NCBI GenBank assembly: GCA_963922205.1
Contig: CAWUHX010000063.1
Span: 62,001 to 126,000 of the forward strand
Reading direction: 5' to 3'
Source: Romanomermis culicivorax
Lineage: Eukaryota > Nematoda > Enoplea > Mermithida > Mermithidae
Length of the DNA: 64,000 nt
Made by a program: the position numbers and the translations under genes. Each line of letters begins with the position of its first letter. Position 1 is the first letter of the stretch. The notes below the pieces were generated by a model. That model saw only the letters and a program-made list of their open reading frames with translations. It had not been told where the DNA came from and searched no databases. This document shows positions 52,211 to 62,284 of the stretch, piece after piece.

Positions 52211-53291
52211 GGGTAGGAATCATTAGCGCATTCGGTTCAGAAGTGCAGTCAATGCAAATGGGTTCAAAAGCACAGTCAGTGATGAACTATTCCACAATAG
52301 TTCAAAGGGTCAAAAGTGCAGGCAACCGTTAGCTACAGACAAAATTTCACCTAAAAATATGTATAAATTTTTCGAAAACTGAGTGGGCATGCTACACACA
52401 CGACAATAATACTCAAAAAATGCATCTCATTAAGAAAAAGCGTCGTTTTTTGGCCTCTTTTTGAGTGCTTCCAAAAATAGGCAACTTGTACATGGTGCTA
52501 AGTTCACAAAAGTGTTTTTGACTTCCATCGTTTGTAAAATCGTTCTAGTCAATTTGCTCCGAATTGTACCATTCCAATGAATTTCCGTGAAGCGAGCTAC
52601 GTGTTGAATTATTCTCTGAAAACCAAGATTCTTTCGTATGCAAATCCTTTAAATTCGAATCAACTTTACCAATTTCGTAAAAAATCGCAACAAGTTTTGA
52701 GAACCATCGGTGAACTCAACGAATATTGGCTTTGTTTGGAATACGAAAAAATTTTGAAAACTCGTGGAAAAGAAGATAATGAATTATATTCAACAATTAT
52801 CGTTTGCAATGATACAATTTTGAAAAATCCAATGATTGGGCATCACAGTGATTGCGATTACAGAAATTTTGGCGCCGTGAATACCAGGCAATTGGACCGT
52901 GAGGCCAGGGAAAAATATGCCAAGGGGCAAAAGCGTCCATTAGAGGCACATGTGGATATGAATTCGGAAATAAACTATCGTTTTCATAACGTTCAAGAAA
53001 ACGAAACAGTTGAACAAAATTTGCCGCAATATAAAAACATAAAAAATGGAATAGTAGAATGATGTTTGCAATGTAGAAATAAAATCGACTTTGATGACAA
53101 AACTATAAACCTGCAAATCATACATACACATGTCGCTGAAAAGCAAAATTAAGCATTATATCTGCAATTAGCAAGTTCCGAAGCAACGTTTATGCTAACG
53201 AAACATTTGACTGCGCTTTTGAAACTTTTGGCTGCTCTTTTGATGCTCCTGCGCTATTGAAACAACTGGCTGCGCTTTTGACCCCCCAACC
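52211..53291 (+). mobile_element. TIR element (MULE-like) with FLYWCH-like ORF, 8-bp TSD
   Basis: The 1081-bp element is flanked by GACCTCAA (52203-52210, 53292-53299). Subterminal regions on both sides carry inverse copies of a TCAAAAGYGCAGYCA unit: three or four on the left at 52230-52325, four on the right at 53205-53285. Outer ends are only loosely inverse (GGGTAGGAATCATTAGCGCA versus GGTTGGGGGGTCAAAAGCGC). It splits the GCGGATTCC dispersed repeat. No transposase. Confidence 0.75.
52577..53062 (+). CDS. FLYWCH-like single-exon ORF in second TIR element
   Basis: Intact ORF of 161 codons starting MNFREASYVLNYSLKTKIL. LYQFRKKSQQVLRTIGEL and EYWLCLEYEK are followed by an acidic/hydrophobic segment and NPMIGHHSDCDYRN, then LDREAREKYAKGQKRPLEA. 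The aromatic-Trp-x-Cys, IGHH-x2-C and REA-(R/K)-x-K landmarks mirror those of the ORF at 48404 in the same order, marking one protein family. FLYWCH-like is the best guess; a canonical C2H2 set is incomplete (only two Cys are obvious). Open reading over 486 bases among decayed neighbours suggests recent activity or selection. Confidence 0.5.
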   Translation: MNFREASYVLNYSLKTKILSYANPLNSNQLYQFRKKSQQVLRTIGELNEYWLCLEYEKILKTRGKEDNELYSTIIVCNDTILKNPMIGHHSDCDYRNFGAVNTRQLDREAREKYAKGQKRPLEAHVDMNSEINYRFHNVQENETVEQNLPQYKNIKNGIVE

Positions 53292-53299
53292 GACCTCAA

Positions 53300-53450
53300 T
53301 ATCTGCCCAAAAAGTGCGGATTCCACCATTTCAATCCCCTGATTAGGCAGCGGTATGCGGATTCCGCATCCGCCACCCATATCCGCATCCGGCGATTAGA
53401 CCATATCTGCCATCCGCATCCGCATGAGGATTCCGCCGATAATCCACTTT
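53300..53450. repeat. GCGGATTCC dispersed repeat, right part of split copy
   Basis: Continuation of the repeat at 52000-52210 after the TIR element, with GATTAGACCATATCTGCC and GAGGATTCCGCC matching 47790-47850. Confidence 0.65.
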
Positions 53451-54352
53451 CTGTAGTTTGGGCTTATATGTTCATTTATGCTAGCACACTGGATTCTAAA
53501 TAAATGTTTAGACATACGTGCGACAACTCAAAAATTGTCTCTCAAAATTTATGTTAGGTGGCACTCATTTAGTCTATAAATGTCTTCCATAATACATACG
53601 TCCTAGCAAAATGAATCGAAAGTATCGTCTTGTGAGTTTGCAGTACTCTAATTTTCGGCTCGGAATTGCCTGCCGTGTAGAAAACTACCAGTTTCACGCC
53701 TTCAATTTTTCAAATTTTCATGAATATCATGCTAGTGCTATCACAGGTTGAAATAACACTGAATATCAGTAGAAAGGTCATCTTTTGTAGGGTAAAGTTG
53801 GAAATTTGGTCGTCTTCCGAGCATAAAACTTTCGAACAAAATTGCACGAGTCCTGATTTTAAAGCATTCCGGCGCAAATAATTTTGATTTTCAGACAAAG
53901 GAATGTAAACATGGGGTAAACCCACCTACCTGAGACTTTGGCTACCTCCTGGCCGAAAAAAATCATCAAACACCCCTCCTGAAAATTTTCCAAGACAGCT
54001 TTTTTGATGACTTTGCATATTTTGTATGAAAAACATGCTTGCGGAACTATTTTTTGGTATTTTGCTCGCCCACCCGCCACAATAAAAAAACCGAGGACCC
54101 TCCCTAGAAAATCCTTGCCGTGCATGTCTAATCGTGAGGGGCAAGTAATCTTTAAATTATTGTGGCCTTCTATTACGTGAGCTACTAAATACTAAGTTAG
54201 ATTGGAAAACGCGTCTTAATTGCGACGATTGACTTTGGCGAATAAACTTCAGCGCTACTATTACAGCGACAAAAATTATTAAAAAAATACAATTGAAAAT
54301 TTTGGTTATCACCCAATGTAAAAAACAAGTAGTTCGACTTCGACAAACTTAC
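53451..54352 (-). other. ZNF830 intron, donor-proximal part
   Basis: About 900 bases between the dispersed repeat and the GTAAGT donor (54352-54347, minus strand). A block with GGCCGAAAAAAATCATCAAACACCCCTCC near 53950 resembles 2730-2760 and may be a decayed mobile element. No gene. Confidence 0.5.
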
Positions 54353-54686
54353 ATGTTGTTCTTGAACCAATTCTTTCTGAAACTTTTTCCATTCATCTTC
54401 AAATTTATCCGCAACTTCTACGTTGCGAGCTTTGGCGTCTAATTTTTTATCGTCGAAAAAGCCTTCGGGCAATGCCGACGAAGACGTCGATGGCTCATTA
54501 AAACCGTCACTATTATGATCTATAATTTCTTCTATTTGTATCGTTGTCGTTCTGATCGCAGTTTGTTGATGAACCGAAATTGAAGTATCCGATTCGGAGC
54601 TTTTTGCAACGTTGGACGTTTTTGGTTGGACGAACGTTGATTTAGAAGCCTTGTCGAGCGTTTCGAAAAAATCTTTGGGAATATTT
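54353..54686 (-). CDS. ZNF830: ZNF830 orthologue, central exon
   Basis: The minus-strand exon runs from acceptor TTTTTCAG (54687) to donor GTAAGT (54352). It begins with the last base of a split codon and ends phase 0. It encodes NIPKDFFETLDKASKS, a Ser/Thr-rich region, then ALPEGFFDDKKLDAKARNVE and EDEWKKFQKELVQEQH. The two landmarks (LPNDFF and LPEGFFDDPEVDARVR...EWDEFQKAM) are the best-conserved parts of animal ZNF830. The C2H2 finger exon upstream was not found between 54.7 and 64 kb and is presumably beyond the right edge. No in-frame ATG is needed at the exon start. Confidence 0.92.
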
Positions 54687-54970
54687 CTGAAAAATTAATA
54701 AGCGTATTAAAAATTATGCATCAAACTGATAGCCGTTCGAAAAAATGTACTATGTCACAGAACATAATAAATATTACTGCAACCGATGAGATTTTTAGTT
54801 GACCGAGGTTTATTCATCTCAAAAATGGCACAACGTTCATAAAACTCATTTGTAGTACGGTGGCACATTTCTGATTTAATGTCCTACAACATTGACAACG
54901 ACATGTCTTGGACATCGATTTCGGACATAGCAAACACACTGTTAGGTGACGTTTCTGAATGTACGTCTTG

Positions 54971-55203
54971 AGGGTCATTTATACTTGCCTTTTTCGGCGG
55001 AACGGAACGGAATTCAGTCGACACAACGTTATCGAACGAAAGGAAAATTTTCGTTCCGTTCGGTTGAAGGTTACCGTCGGTCATTTTTTAGAAAATTGCA
55101 GTTATCCTTCCCGATCGGAAGTTGATTTTCGGGCTGAACGTTTCAAGCTGTTGGCGATCGGTTCCGTTCCGTTCCGCCGAAAATGGCGAGTATAAATGAC
55201 CCT
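54971..55203. mobile_element. MITE with TIR AGGGTCATTTATACT
   Basis: The left end AGGGTCATTTATACTTGCC and right end GGCGAGTATAAATGACCCT are inverse, followed inward by inverse GGCGGAACGGAACGG words. The length is 233 bp. Flanks read TTG and TTA, compatible with an eroded 3-bp duplication. ORFs across it are repeat translations. Confidence 0.72.
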
Positions 55204-55994
55204 TTAGACAGTTTTAGTCAGTGTCGTAAGACAGTAACCGAGACATCAGCTGTGTCTTATTTGCTCATGAAAATGTTTGTTTATAACAAAATTGGCGAAT
55301 GTTCAAAAGACAATGTAATAAGAAAAAATAGCGTAGACCTCCGAATAAACGGTTTGAAGTATTTTCCTCTTTCGGAAAAATATTGCTGGCCGTTGTTGCG
55401 CCACGCCTTTTGATACGAAAAGCGAGTTAAAAGCCAAAAAGGCTCAACAGGAAAAATCAATTCGGCAGACTGGTGGGGGTTGTGATCTTTCACCCTTGGT
55501 ATATGCTATCGCCTGATGAAGGCAAAATTATAGAAGCCACGATTCCTCCCGAGGAAGGCTTCCTTTAAATGCGAATTTTGCAGCAATTCATTTTTTCTAC
55601 AGCGCTTTATAACTGATGATGAAAATTCTGAACATCCTCGTTATCTTACAACGTCTACAGAAGTTCTACGTCAAAAGCCAAATGCTTCGGCTGCAATTCC
55701 CTCAAGGAAAGCAACGTCCGCCGATGCCGAAATTTCATTTATTTACTAGTTGAAAATGAAAGTACACAAGAATATAAAATAAAAGTATTACGGTGAAAAA
55801 CATTTAAAGAACGCTGGAAGTTGAAAATTATAAGACTGAACGAAAATAAGAAAATGCGCAGAAATTAACTTTGAAACAATTAAAAAACGAAAGTGAAACA
55901 GTCGTTTCAACGCAGTGTCACTGCGAAATGAACAAACTCACAGTAGAGAAAAATTCAAATAATCTAGGAAGCGCAGGTCACAAAGAGCAATAAA
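55204..55994. other. Non-coding stretch, nothing recognised
   Basis: About 790 bases between a MITE and a LINE fragment with no supported gene. Confidence 0.45.
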
Positions 55995-56430
55995 CTAGCG
56001 CGCTCCCTCATGGAACTTGGAAAAATCAATTTTTATGATATCATTCTTAAAAGATTGTAGAGTTGAAGAATTGATCGCATCGTAAGGGAGGTTGTTCCAT
56101 ACATTAATGTAAGTGTGAGAAAAATAATATAACCTCAAATTTATTCTTCCTTTGCCAGTAATAAGTTTCAAGTCGTGTTGGCAACGTGTGTTGTCATCAG
56201 AGTTTAGCATGAAAAAATCATTTTTATCAATACAAGTATAATCCTTAAGACTCCGAACATTAATGAAAGCGCTGCGAGTCGTTCTTGAGAAGGCGTTTTT
56301 TTTCGATCCTCATAAGAAAGGCTAGATTTCTTACCAAATAATCTCTTGGTAAACTTCCTTTGCACATTTTCAATCAGCTGAATTTCAATAACATGAAAGG
56401 GATTTCATACGGTGGAACAGGATTGTTTTT
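55995..56430 (-). pseudogene. LINE (non-LTR retrotransposon) 3' end
   Basis: On the minus strand a segment near 56400-56290 reads LIENVQRKFTKRLFG and YEDR, resembling the (Q)IEKVQRRFTR-x-L ... LSYEERL block at the end of LINE reverse transcriptases. After a frame change, 56210-55995 reads FSHTYINVWNNLPYDAIN and LQSFKNDI, the FF-x-R-V-x-(L/P)WN-x-LP ... SLN-x-FK motif. Only the C-terminal tail is present, as expected for 5'-truncated LINE insertions. Confidence 0.8.
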
Positions 56431-56608
56431 CCACAAATGACGCCATTTGTGGAAAATTTTTTTAGAATGTGAAAAGAATTTAGGGTCTTTCATAGAACAA
56501 ATTTTTGTGATTCTTGACGAAATCTTTTTACTTAAAAATTTGGATTTACGGATCAGCGGAAGAATGCATCAGAACATTTATTTTTCTAAATTAACGGTTA
56601 TGTAGGAT

Positions 56609-56768
56609 CAGGGCCGTGCGCAGGATTTTTTCATGGGGGGGGGGGGGTGGACTAAATTTTTTTTACTCAATAGCCCCAGAAAATATTGATTTTACGCGAT
56701 ACACTGTGTGCATGCTGCCTCAATGGGAGGGGGCGGTCGCCCCCTCCGCCCCCTCGTGCACGGCCCTG
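56609..56768. mobile_element. hAT MITE, TIR CAGGGCCGTGC, copy 1
   Basis: 160 bp with ends CAGGGCCGTGCGCAG and GTGCACGGCCCTG and an identical 8-bp duplication TGTAGGAT (56601-56608, 56769-56776). Poly-G near the left and GGGCGGTCGCCCCC near the right. A second copy in opposite orientation lies at 58834-58992. Confidence 0.92.
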
Positions 56769-56860
56769 TGTAGGATCATCATCGCCATTATCCTCATTTA
56801 TCGGCATTATCATCATCACTTTCATCATCTGATTTTTCTGTAGTATTAAAATACGATTAA

Positions 56861-58250
56861 AGGCCCTGTCATACTTCACCGCGCGGTACCGCGCGGCGCC
56901 GGTTGTTCTATCCATACTAAAAAGCGGCGCCCGCCGGCGCCGCGCGGTACCACCTTAGAAGTATGAATAGGTTTTTGTAATTTCTGCGGCGCCGCCATCA
57001 AGTTTCAATTCAGCCGAAATTTTCGATTAAGTTATGTGTTCTAAAGTTGCAGCATACTGTTGTTGTATCATATTGTTGCATACTGTGACATCAATACATG
57101 TTGTTGAATCATATTTTTCACTTGAATGGTGAATTCTGACACTTGTCAAATTATTTTAACTAATTGATTACTTAATTTTCAATGAAGATTTACTAAGAAA
57201 TTGATCACTCAATTTGCAATGAAGACATTAATGTGTAAAAATTATGAATATGCAAAGTAGGTAGGTGTGAACATGTTTCTACAGCAAGTGTACTCGCACA
57301 TTTCGATTGTGTTCCCCAACGTCCCTTTTCCGCAAACATCCCGATTGTCCGAAAGTTCATATTCCCCGTAGGTTCCGATTCCCCGAATAATGAATAAATT
57401 TCCTATTTCCCCGAAAAATGCATTAGACCCTATTCCCTGAACGTCCCGATTTCGCGAATACCAGGGAAAAGATGGATCCACTTTGAATCTGGGTTCTAAA
57501 CAGCAGGTCCGACTGGACACAGATCAGATCCGGATCCTGTATATAGCACATATCTGAATGAATAATTGTGTATATACAGGGTGAGCCGAAAAAATAGCGA
57601 CCGGTACTGAGTTTTATAGCTTCCGAACGGGTGAACCTTTTTTAGTGCTTTTCGAAAAATCATCACTTTTACTAAATTTCTGTTTGTACAGTAACCATCA
57701 ATGCTGGGAACATAAACTTTGGGCCTTGTAACAAAGACAAATAGGGCATTCTGACGCAGCAATCCGCATTATAAAACCTTCATCCGTTCAAAAAATATGG
57801 AAGCCAGCACCGGTCGCCTTTTTTTTGGCTCACCCAGTATATTCAATTTTTAAAATCAATTTATATAAAATTGATATTTCTCAGCAGTTCAAGAGCTATT
57901 AATCGTTGGAATGAGAAGCAAATTGAAGCAAGAGTCCAAAATCTTTAGACTAGGCTTTTCTGCAAGCTTCTATCTGCAGTGTGAAGGAATGATTGATTTT
58001 CATTTTTCTTTTGCGCTTTTTATTTTTCGCATTTTTCATCTTTTTCGCATTTTTCGTATTTCGCATTTGTCGAGACAGGCAATACACATTTTTTGAAAAG
58101 AGCAAAATCCAAAAGTGAAAAAGCGGCGCCGTACGGCCCCGCGCGGTACCACGCGGCGAAGTATGGCAAGCCACCGCGCGGCGCCGCTTGTTAGTATGAA
58201 TAGAACAACCGGCGCCGCGCGGTACCTCGCGGCGAAGTATGACAGGGCCC
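56861..58250. mobile_element. Harbinger-like element with GC-rich TIRs, TAA TSD
   Basis: The left end AGGCCCTGTCATACTTC and right end GAAGTATGACAGGGCCC are inverse. The match continues for at least 75 bases through repeated GCGCGGTACCGCGCGG palindromes. TAA flanks both ends (56858-56860, 58251-58253). A 3-bp TWA duplication fits PIF/Harbinger. No transposase was seen in the 1390 bp. A mariner-like MITE is nested inside. Confidence 0.78.
57577..57837. mobile_element. Mariner-like MITE, TIR CAGGGTGAGCC
   Basis: 261 bp, left CAGGGTGAGCCGAAAAAAT and right GGCTCACCCAG with ACCGGTCGC inside both ends in inverse order. TATA occurs on both flanks, consistent with TA target duplication. Non-coding. 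Nested in the Harbinger-like element. Confidence 0.8.
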
Positions 58251-58833
58251 TAACTTGCTCGAGTTTTTTTGGAGTGCTGAAATGATGGAAAATGCAAAAA
58301 ATTTGAGCAGTACTCAAGAGTGGGTCTAACATTCAGTGCGGCTCAAAAGTTTCAATGCAAGTTGTAAAGTTCGATTTTTTAAAAAAATTGACCAACTCTA
58401 AATTGAGTTTATTCCTTGAATATCCAGCCGATTCCGATATTTTTTTAGTACCATTCAGTAGTTTATTCATTATCCTATCCTACAACGTGGTGTATACTGT
58501 TGACGAAGTTGTTCTGCATATCCTTATTAATTAAATAACAGAATACTAAGATACAACGTTTCATTATCTTTTTGAGAGCATTTTCGACTATATCAACGAC
58601 GTTTTTCGAAAATATTTCGCATGGAATTTATGCTTATAACTCACCGACCTTCCCAAGTTTTTTATGCTGATTCCAATCGTGCAAGAATCATGATCGTGGC
58701 TAAAAAAATTGAAGGAGATAAATTCGATTTCCCAAAATCTAAGACTTCAACTTTTCTGATTTTTCTACGTCTGATGCTGATTTGCAATAAAGCTGAGCAC
58801 AACATAAATTTTTCAGTCATGATTACAATATCA

Positions 58834-58992
58834 CAGGGCCGTGCACAATAGTGGGGCGGGCGGGCGGTCGCCCCCCCCCCCCCATTGAGGCAGCATGCAA
58901 ACAGTGTATCGCGTAAAATCAACGTCTTCTGGGGCTATTAAATGAAAAAATTTAGTCCGCCGCCCCATGAAAAAATTCTGCGCACGGCCCTG
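58834..58992. mobile_element. hAT MITE, TIR CAGGGCCGTGC, copy 2
   Basis: 159 bp, ends CAGGGCCGTGCACA and TGCGCACGGCCCTG, duplication CAATATCA (58826-58833, 58993-59000). Inverse orientation to copy 1. Confidence 0.93.
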
Positions 58993-59000
58993 CAATATCA

Positions 59001-61960
59001 TATCACAATTCACAACCATTAGAATAGAATTAGACTCCCTTTTGCTTTGATCCTGACGTCTATACGACTAGGCATTGAAAATGCCAATTGTATAAGCAAT
59101 CTTCCTTGGTTTTGGAAAATCGAGTGTATTTCGTTTAAATTTATCGTAATTCTCTGTGATTTAATAGGGACCAGTAAAACAAATTCACCAACAATATACA
59201 CCGCTTTTTAAGAAAATGAGCAAACTGCCGAATGGTACCAAATATATCGTGATCAGTTAAGTGTTTATTGAATTAACTTACTTCAAAATTGTCGGAAAAT
59301 CGAACTTTATGAAGTGCGCCTAATCTTTTGAGCTGCATTGTATCGAAAGCTGTGATAGAACCGATTTATTTCTGGAAGTGAAAGCCTTCAAAATCAATAA
59401 ATTTTATTGATGAGCTTTGCTCACAATCGAGTTGGTGATTTTTTAAAGAAAAATTGCGAGAAACAAGCATGCCAATATTTTTCGTTTGCTCTTCATGGCA
59501 TATATATGTAAACATCAGCTGTTCAACTGATAACAGTGAATAGGAGGAATATATAGTTGCAAGGTAGAAGACCAAGCTAAAATTAAGATCTGCTTGAAAT
59601 CAGCCAACAAAAGAATATTGTGATTGATGTTGTAAAGAAGATCATGTAGGCGTTGTAGGTCCTAAGGCGCTGCCTTGTGGAAGACCACTTATGACAAGAG
59701 TGAATTAAGAGAAACTATTTTCCATATTTACTCTTTGATATCGCTCAAAATAAAAGTAGAAATCCAATTTAAGTAGTAATGAGGTTGACGATGAAGTTTC
59801 ATGGCAAAAAAATCATTTTTAAATAATAATTTTAATATGGATAGCATAATTAATTTTTTACAGAAAAACGATAAAAATTACAAATGGAAATAATTTTCAA
59901 AAAACAGGATGAAGATGAAATATGAATGCGAAGTTTAGAACAAAACTTACAGCTCTAAGTTCGATAATTTGAAATTAAATACAATCTTTTTGATCTTGAG
60001 AAGAAAGTGATGAAAGAAGCGTTTGAAACGCAAAGCGCTGAGCGCACCTATGAACTGAAATTGAGTAATTTGAATGCTACTCTGGCTTTCTATCCATTAT
60101 TTGAAAACTAAATTACCACCTTTATGGCTAAAGTTTTTTCCACGCACATTGCGGATTTTTTTCTGCTGTTTGAAAAAAAATTTTTGGGCATTTTCTACAC
60201 AGAACGGAATTTTTTGGCGTTTCTACTGCTGGCATTGATGATAAGTGCATTTCGGTGCAATTAGAAGGTCAAAATCTCAAATTTTTGCGGCTCTTCGCGC
60301 CGGCAATGACAATAATTTATAATATTCACTACAACTAAGCTGAAGCACGGCCAAAAAGAAGTTTAGTCGTATTTCTCAGTTATCCTTGTTTGTTCCCGTC
60401 AATTTGCTAATGTCTCTGCTAGAGTGAGTAAAACTCGTCACTTTGTTTTTGAAAATATAGTGAGACTTGGAATTTTAACGATGAATATGAATTTGTCGAT
60501 TTTTCCGAGATTTTTTCATACATTCATCTAATAATCCTCATCTCATTCATCAATCGGTAATCTTCAATATTCAGTTCAGATTTTCTTGGAAATTGAGATT
60601 TATTATTTATCTTCATGAATTTTTTCTCTCGCTTGAAGTTTTCTGAACTTTGTGAACATAAATTTAGTCACACGATTTTCGACTAAAAATGTAAAGATTT
60701 TATTTTCAGGATAAGAGTTGGAAAGATTCATTTTCCAGCGTTCCAGAATATGAAAATCCAGAAATTGAGTCAATTGAAAAATCAATTGAAATCTATAAAT
60801 CTTTACGACTTATCAAAGAAATGACAGTAGCAACTATTAATTTTGCTCAATCAATCTAAAATGTTTTTGAGCTAGAAAAATAGATAGTTTTCAAGATTTT
60901 CCTTGCAATTTACAATTTTCGTTCATTTAAGACACTTTTCAACTTCGAACGAAAAAAATTTTCGTGTGCGGACAACATTTTGGGTCATTTCCGCACGACG
61001 CGGATGAAGGCGTGCAAAAAAACCCCGGGCTCACACTATGTTGTGGATAACAGATTCGCAATAAATCATAATTATGATATATTTGTAGTCATAAACGTTG
61101 TTTTTGGCGGCTAAATCGAATAAATGCTATTCAAAATTAAGCAAAAATATTCACAGGTAGACTTTCGTTTCATTTTTGTAAATCAGCTTTGAAACTGTGA
61201 TTGACGCTCACTTATTTCCATAGTTCCGAAATGTGACTTAATTACATAATAAAAAATACCGATACAATGAAAAATAAATGCCTTTTCATCCAATTTATTA
61301 TTAATGGGAGTCTATTCCATGATCGGATTCGAGAATATTCAGATAATTTAAGCACTCTATCACCATCATTATCATCAAAATCAAAGGTAAATTGCCGCGC
61401 TGTGCTACACCAAAAATTGATGATCAATGTCCTGAGACACCTACAGACGTATCCTAGGACACTGTGTGTTTGTAGGACATGTCACAAGTCGATTCAGAAA
61501 TGGACAGTGTCTTAAGCAGTGTTTTTTGCACTGTGCAAAACTTTTTCCGCTCGTGCAAAACTTTTTTTAAAGATTTTTTGCACCGTGCAAAAATATTTAT
61601 CAAATGTGGAAAATAAATTTGGGGTTTTCATTAGAAAAGATACATTTTGGTGATTTTAGTAGGTTCAAATCTCAAATTTTTCCGGCGCATTGCGCCAGTT
61701 AACTTTAACAATCATTATTATTTATTGATTTTAGTCATCAGGCTTTTTTTTAGTCATTTTAGGAGCCTGGGCTCCTAAAAGTTCGAAAATGGCTCCTAAA
61801 ATTTTACTTCAAGGAGCCAATTTGGCTCCGAAAAATTTAGCTGAAGTTTAACCGAATTTTAGTTGTTTGCTATAATTATATTATATATGAAGCAACTTTA
61901 CATGAATGCGTTTCTATTTTTAAGATCTCTAACAATAAACGATTTACTATTATTTTTAAC
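59001..61960. other. AT-rich stretch without recognised genes
   Basis: Nearly 3 kb with only short ORFs and no domain. Near 61530-61600 the word CCGTGCAAAA / GTGCAAAACTTTTT repeats three to four times, and near 61740-61840 GGAGCC/GGCTCC words recur in both orientations. These could be the subterminal region of the hAT element whose transposase follows. Confidence 0.45.
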
Positions 61961-61969
61961 TGTTTCGTT

Positions 61970-62238
61970 GTGATTGCCATCGCTGCTATGGTGATTATTT
62001 ATGTCCCAAAAAGGTTGGATTTTTTCTACAATCGTAAAAAAGCTGCTGAACCAGAGTCAAACGAACATTTGGATGATGATGTACAAAATTTGCCGTCACC
62101 AGTACCATCTTCCGACGAAGATGCTGGACAAATGGAAACGCCAGTAATAGAAGTTGAAAAAGATAACAGACTTGAAGATGATCTTAAACTTGGCCCATCA
62201 AAGAAGAAAGTGAGAATACGAAATTTAAGAAAGTAAAT
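61970..62238 (+). pseudogene. Probable first coding exon of hAT transposase gene
   Basis: The reading VPKRLDFFYNRKKAAEPESN followed by an acidic Ser/Pro-rich stretch and KKKVRIRNLRK resembles the KR-x-x-(L/I)D-x-FF N-terminus of hAT transposases with a TTF finger, including a basic nuclear-localisation-like end. A GTAAAT donor lies at about 62235. The phase with the next exon is not clean, so the join is uncertain. Confidence 0.5.
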
Positions 62239-62284
62239 CGTTAGGTAGAAGCTGTATGCCATAAAATGACAAAAACATTTCAAG

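Noticed and set aside
54884-55195. Facing ORFs in both strands suggesting a small gene pair
   Set aside because: They are translations of the inverted arms of the AGGGTCATTTATACT MITE.
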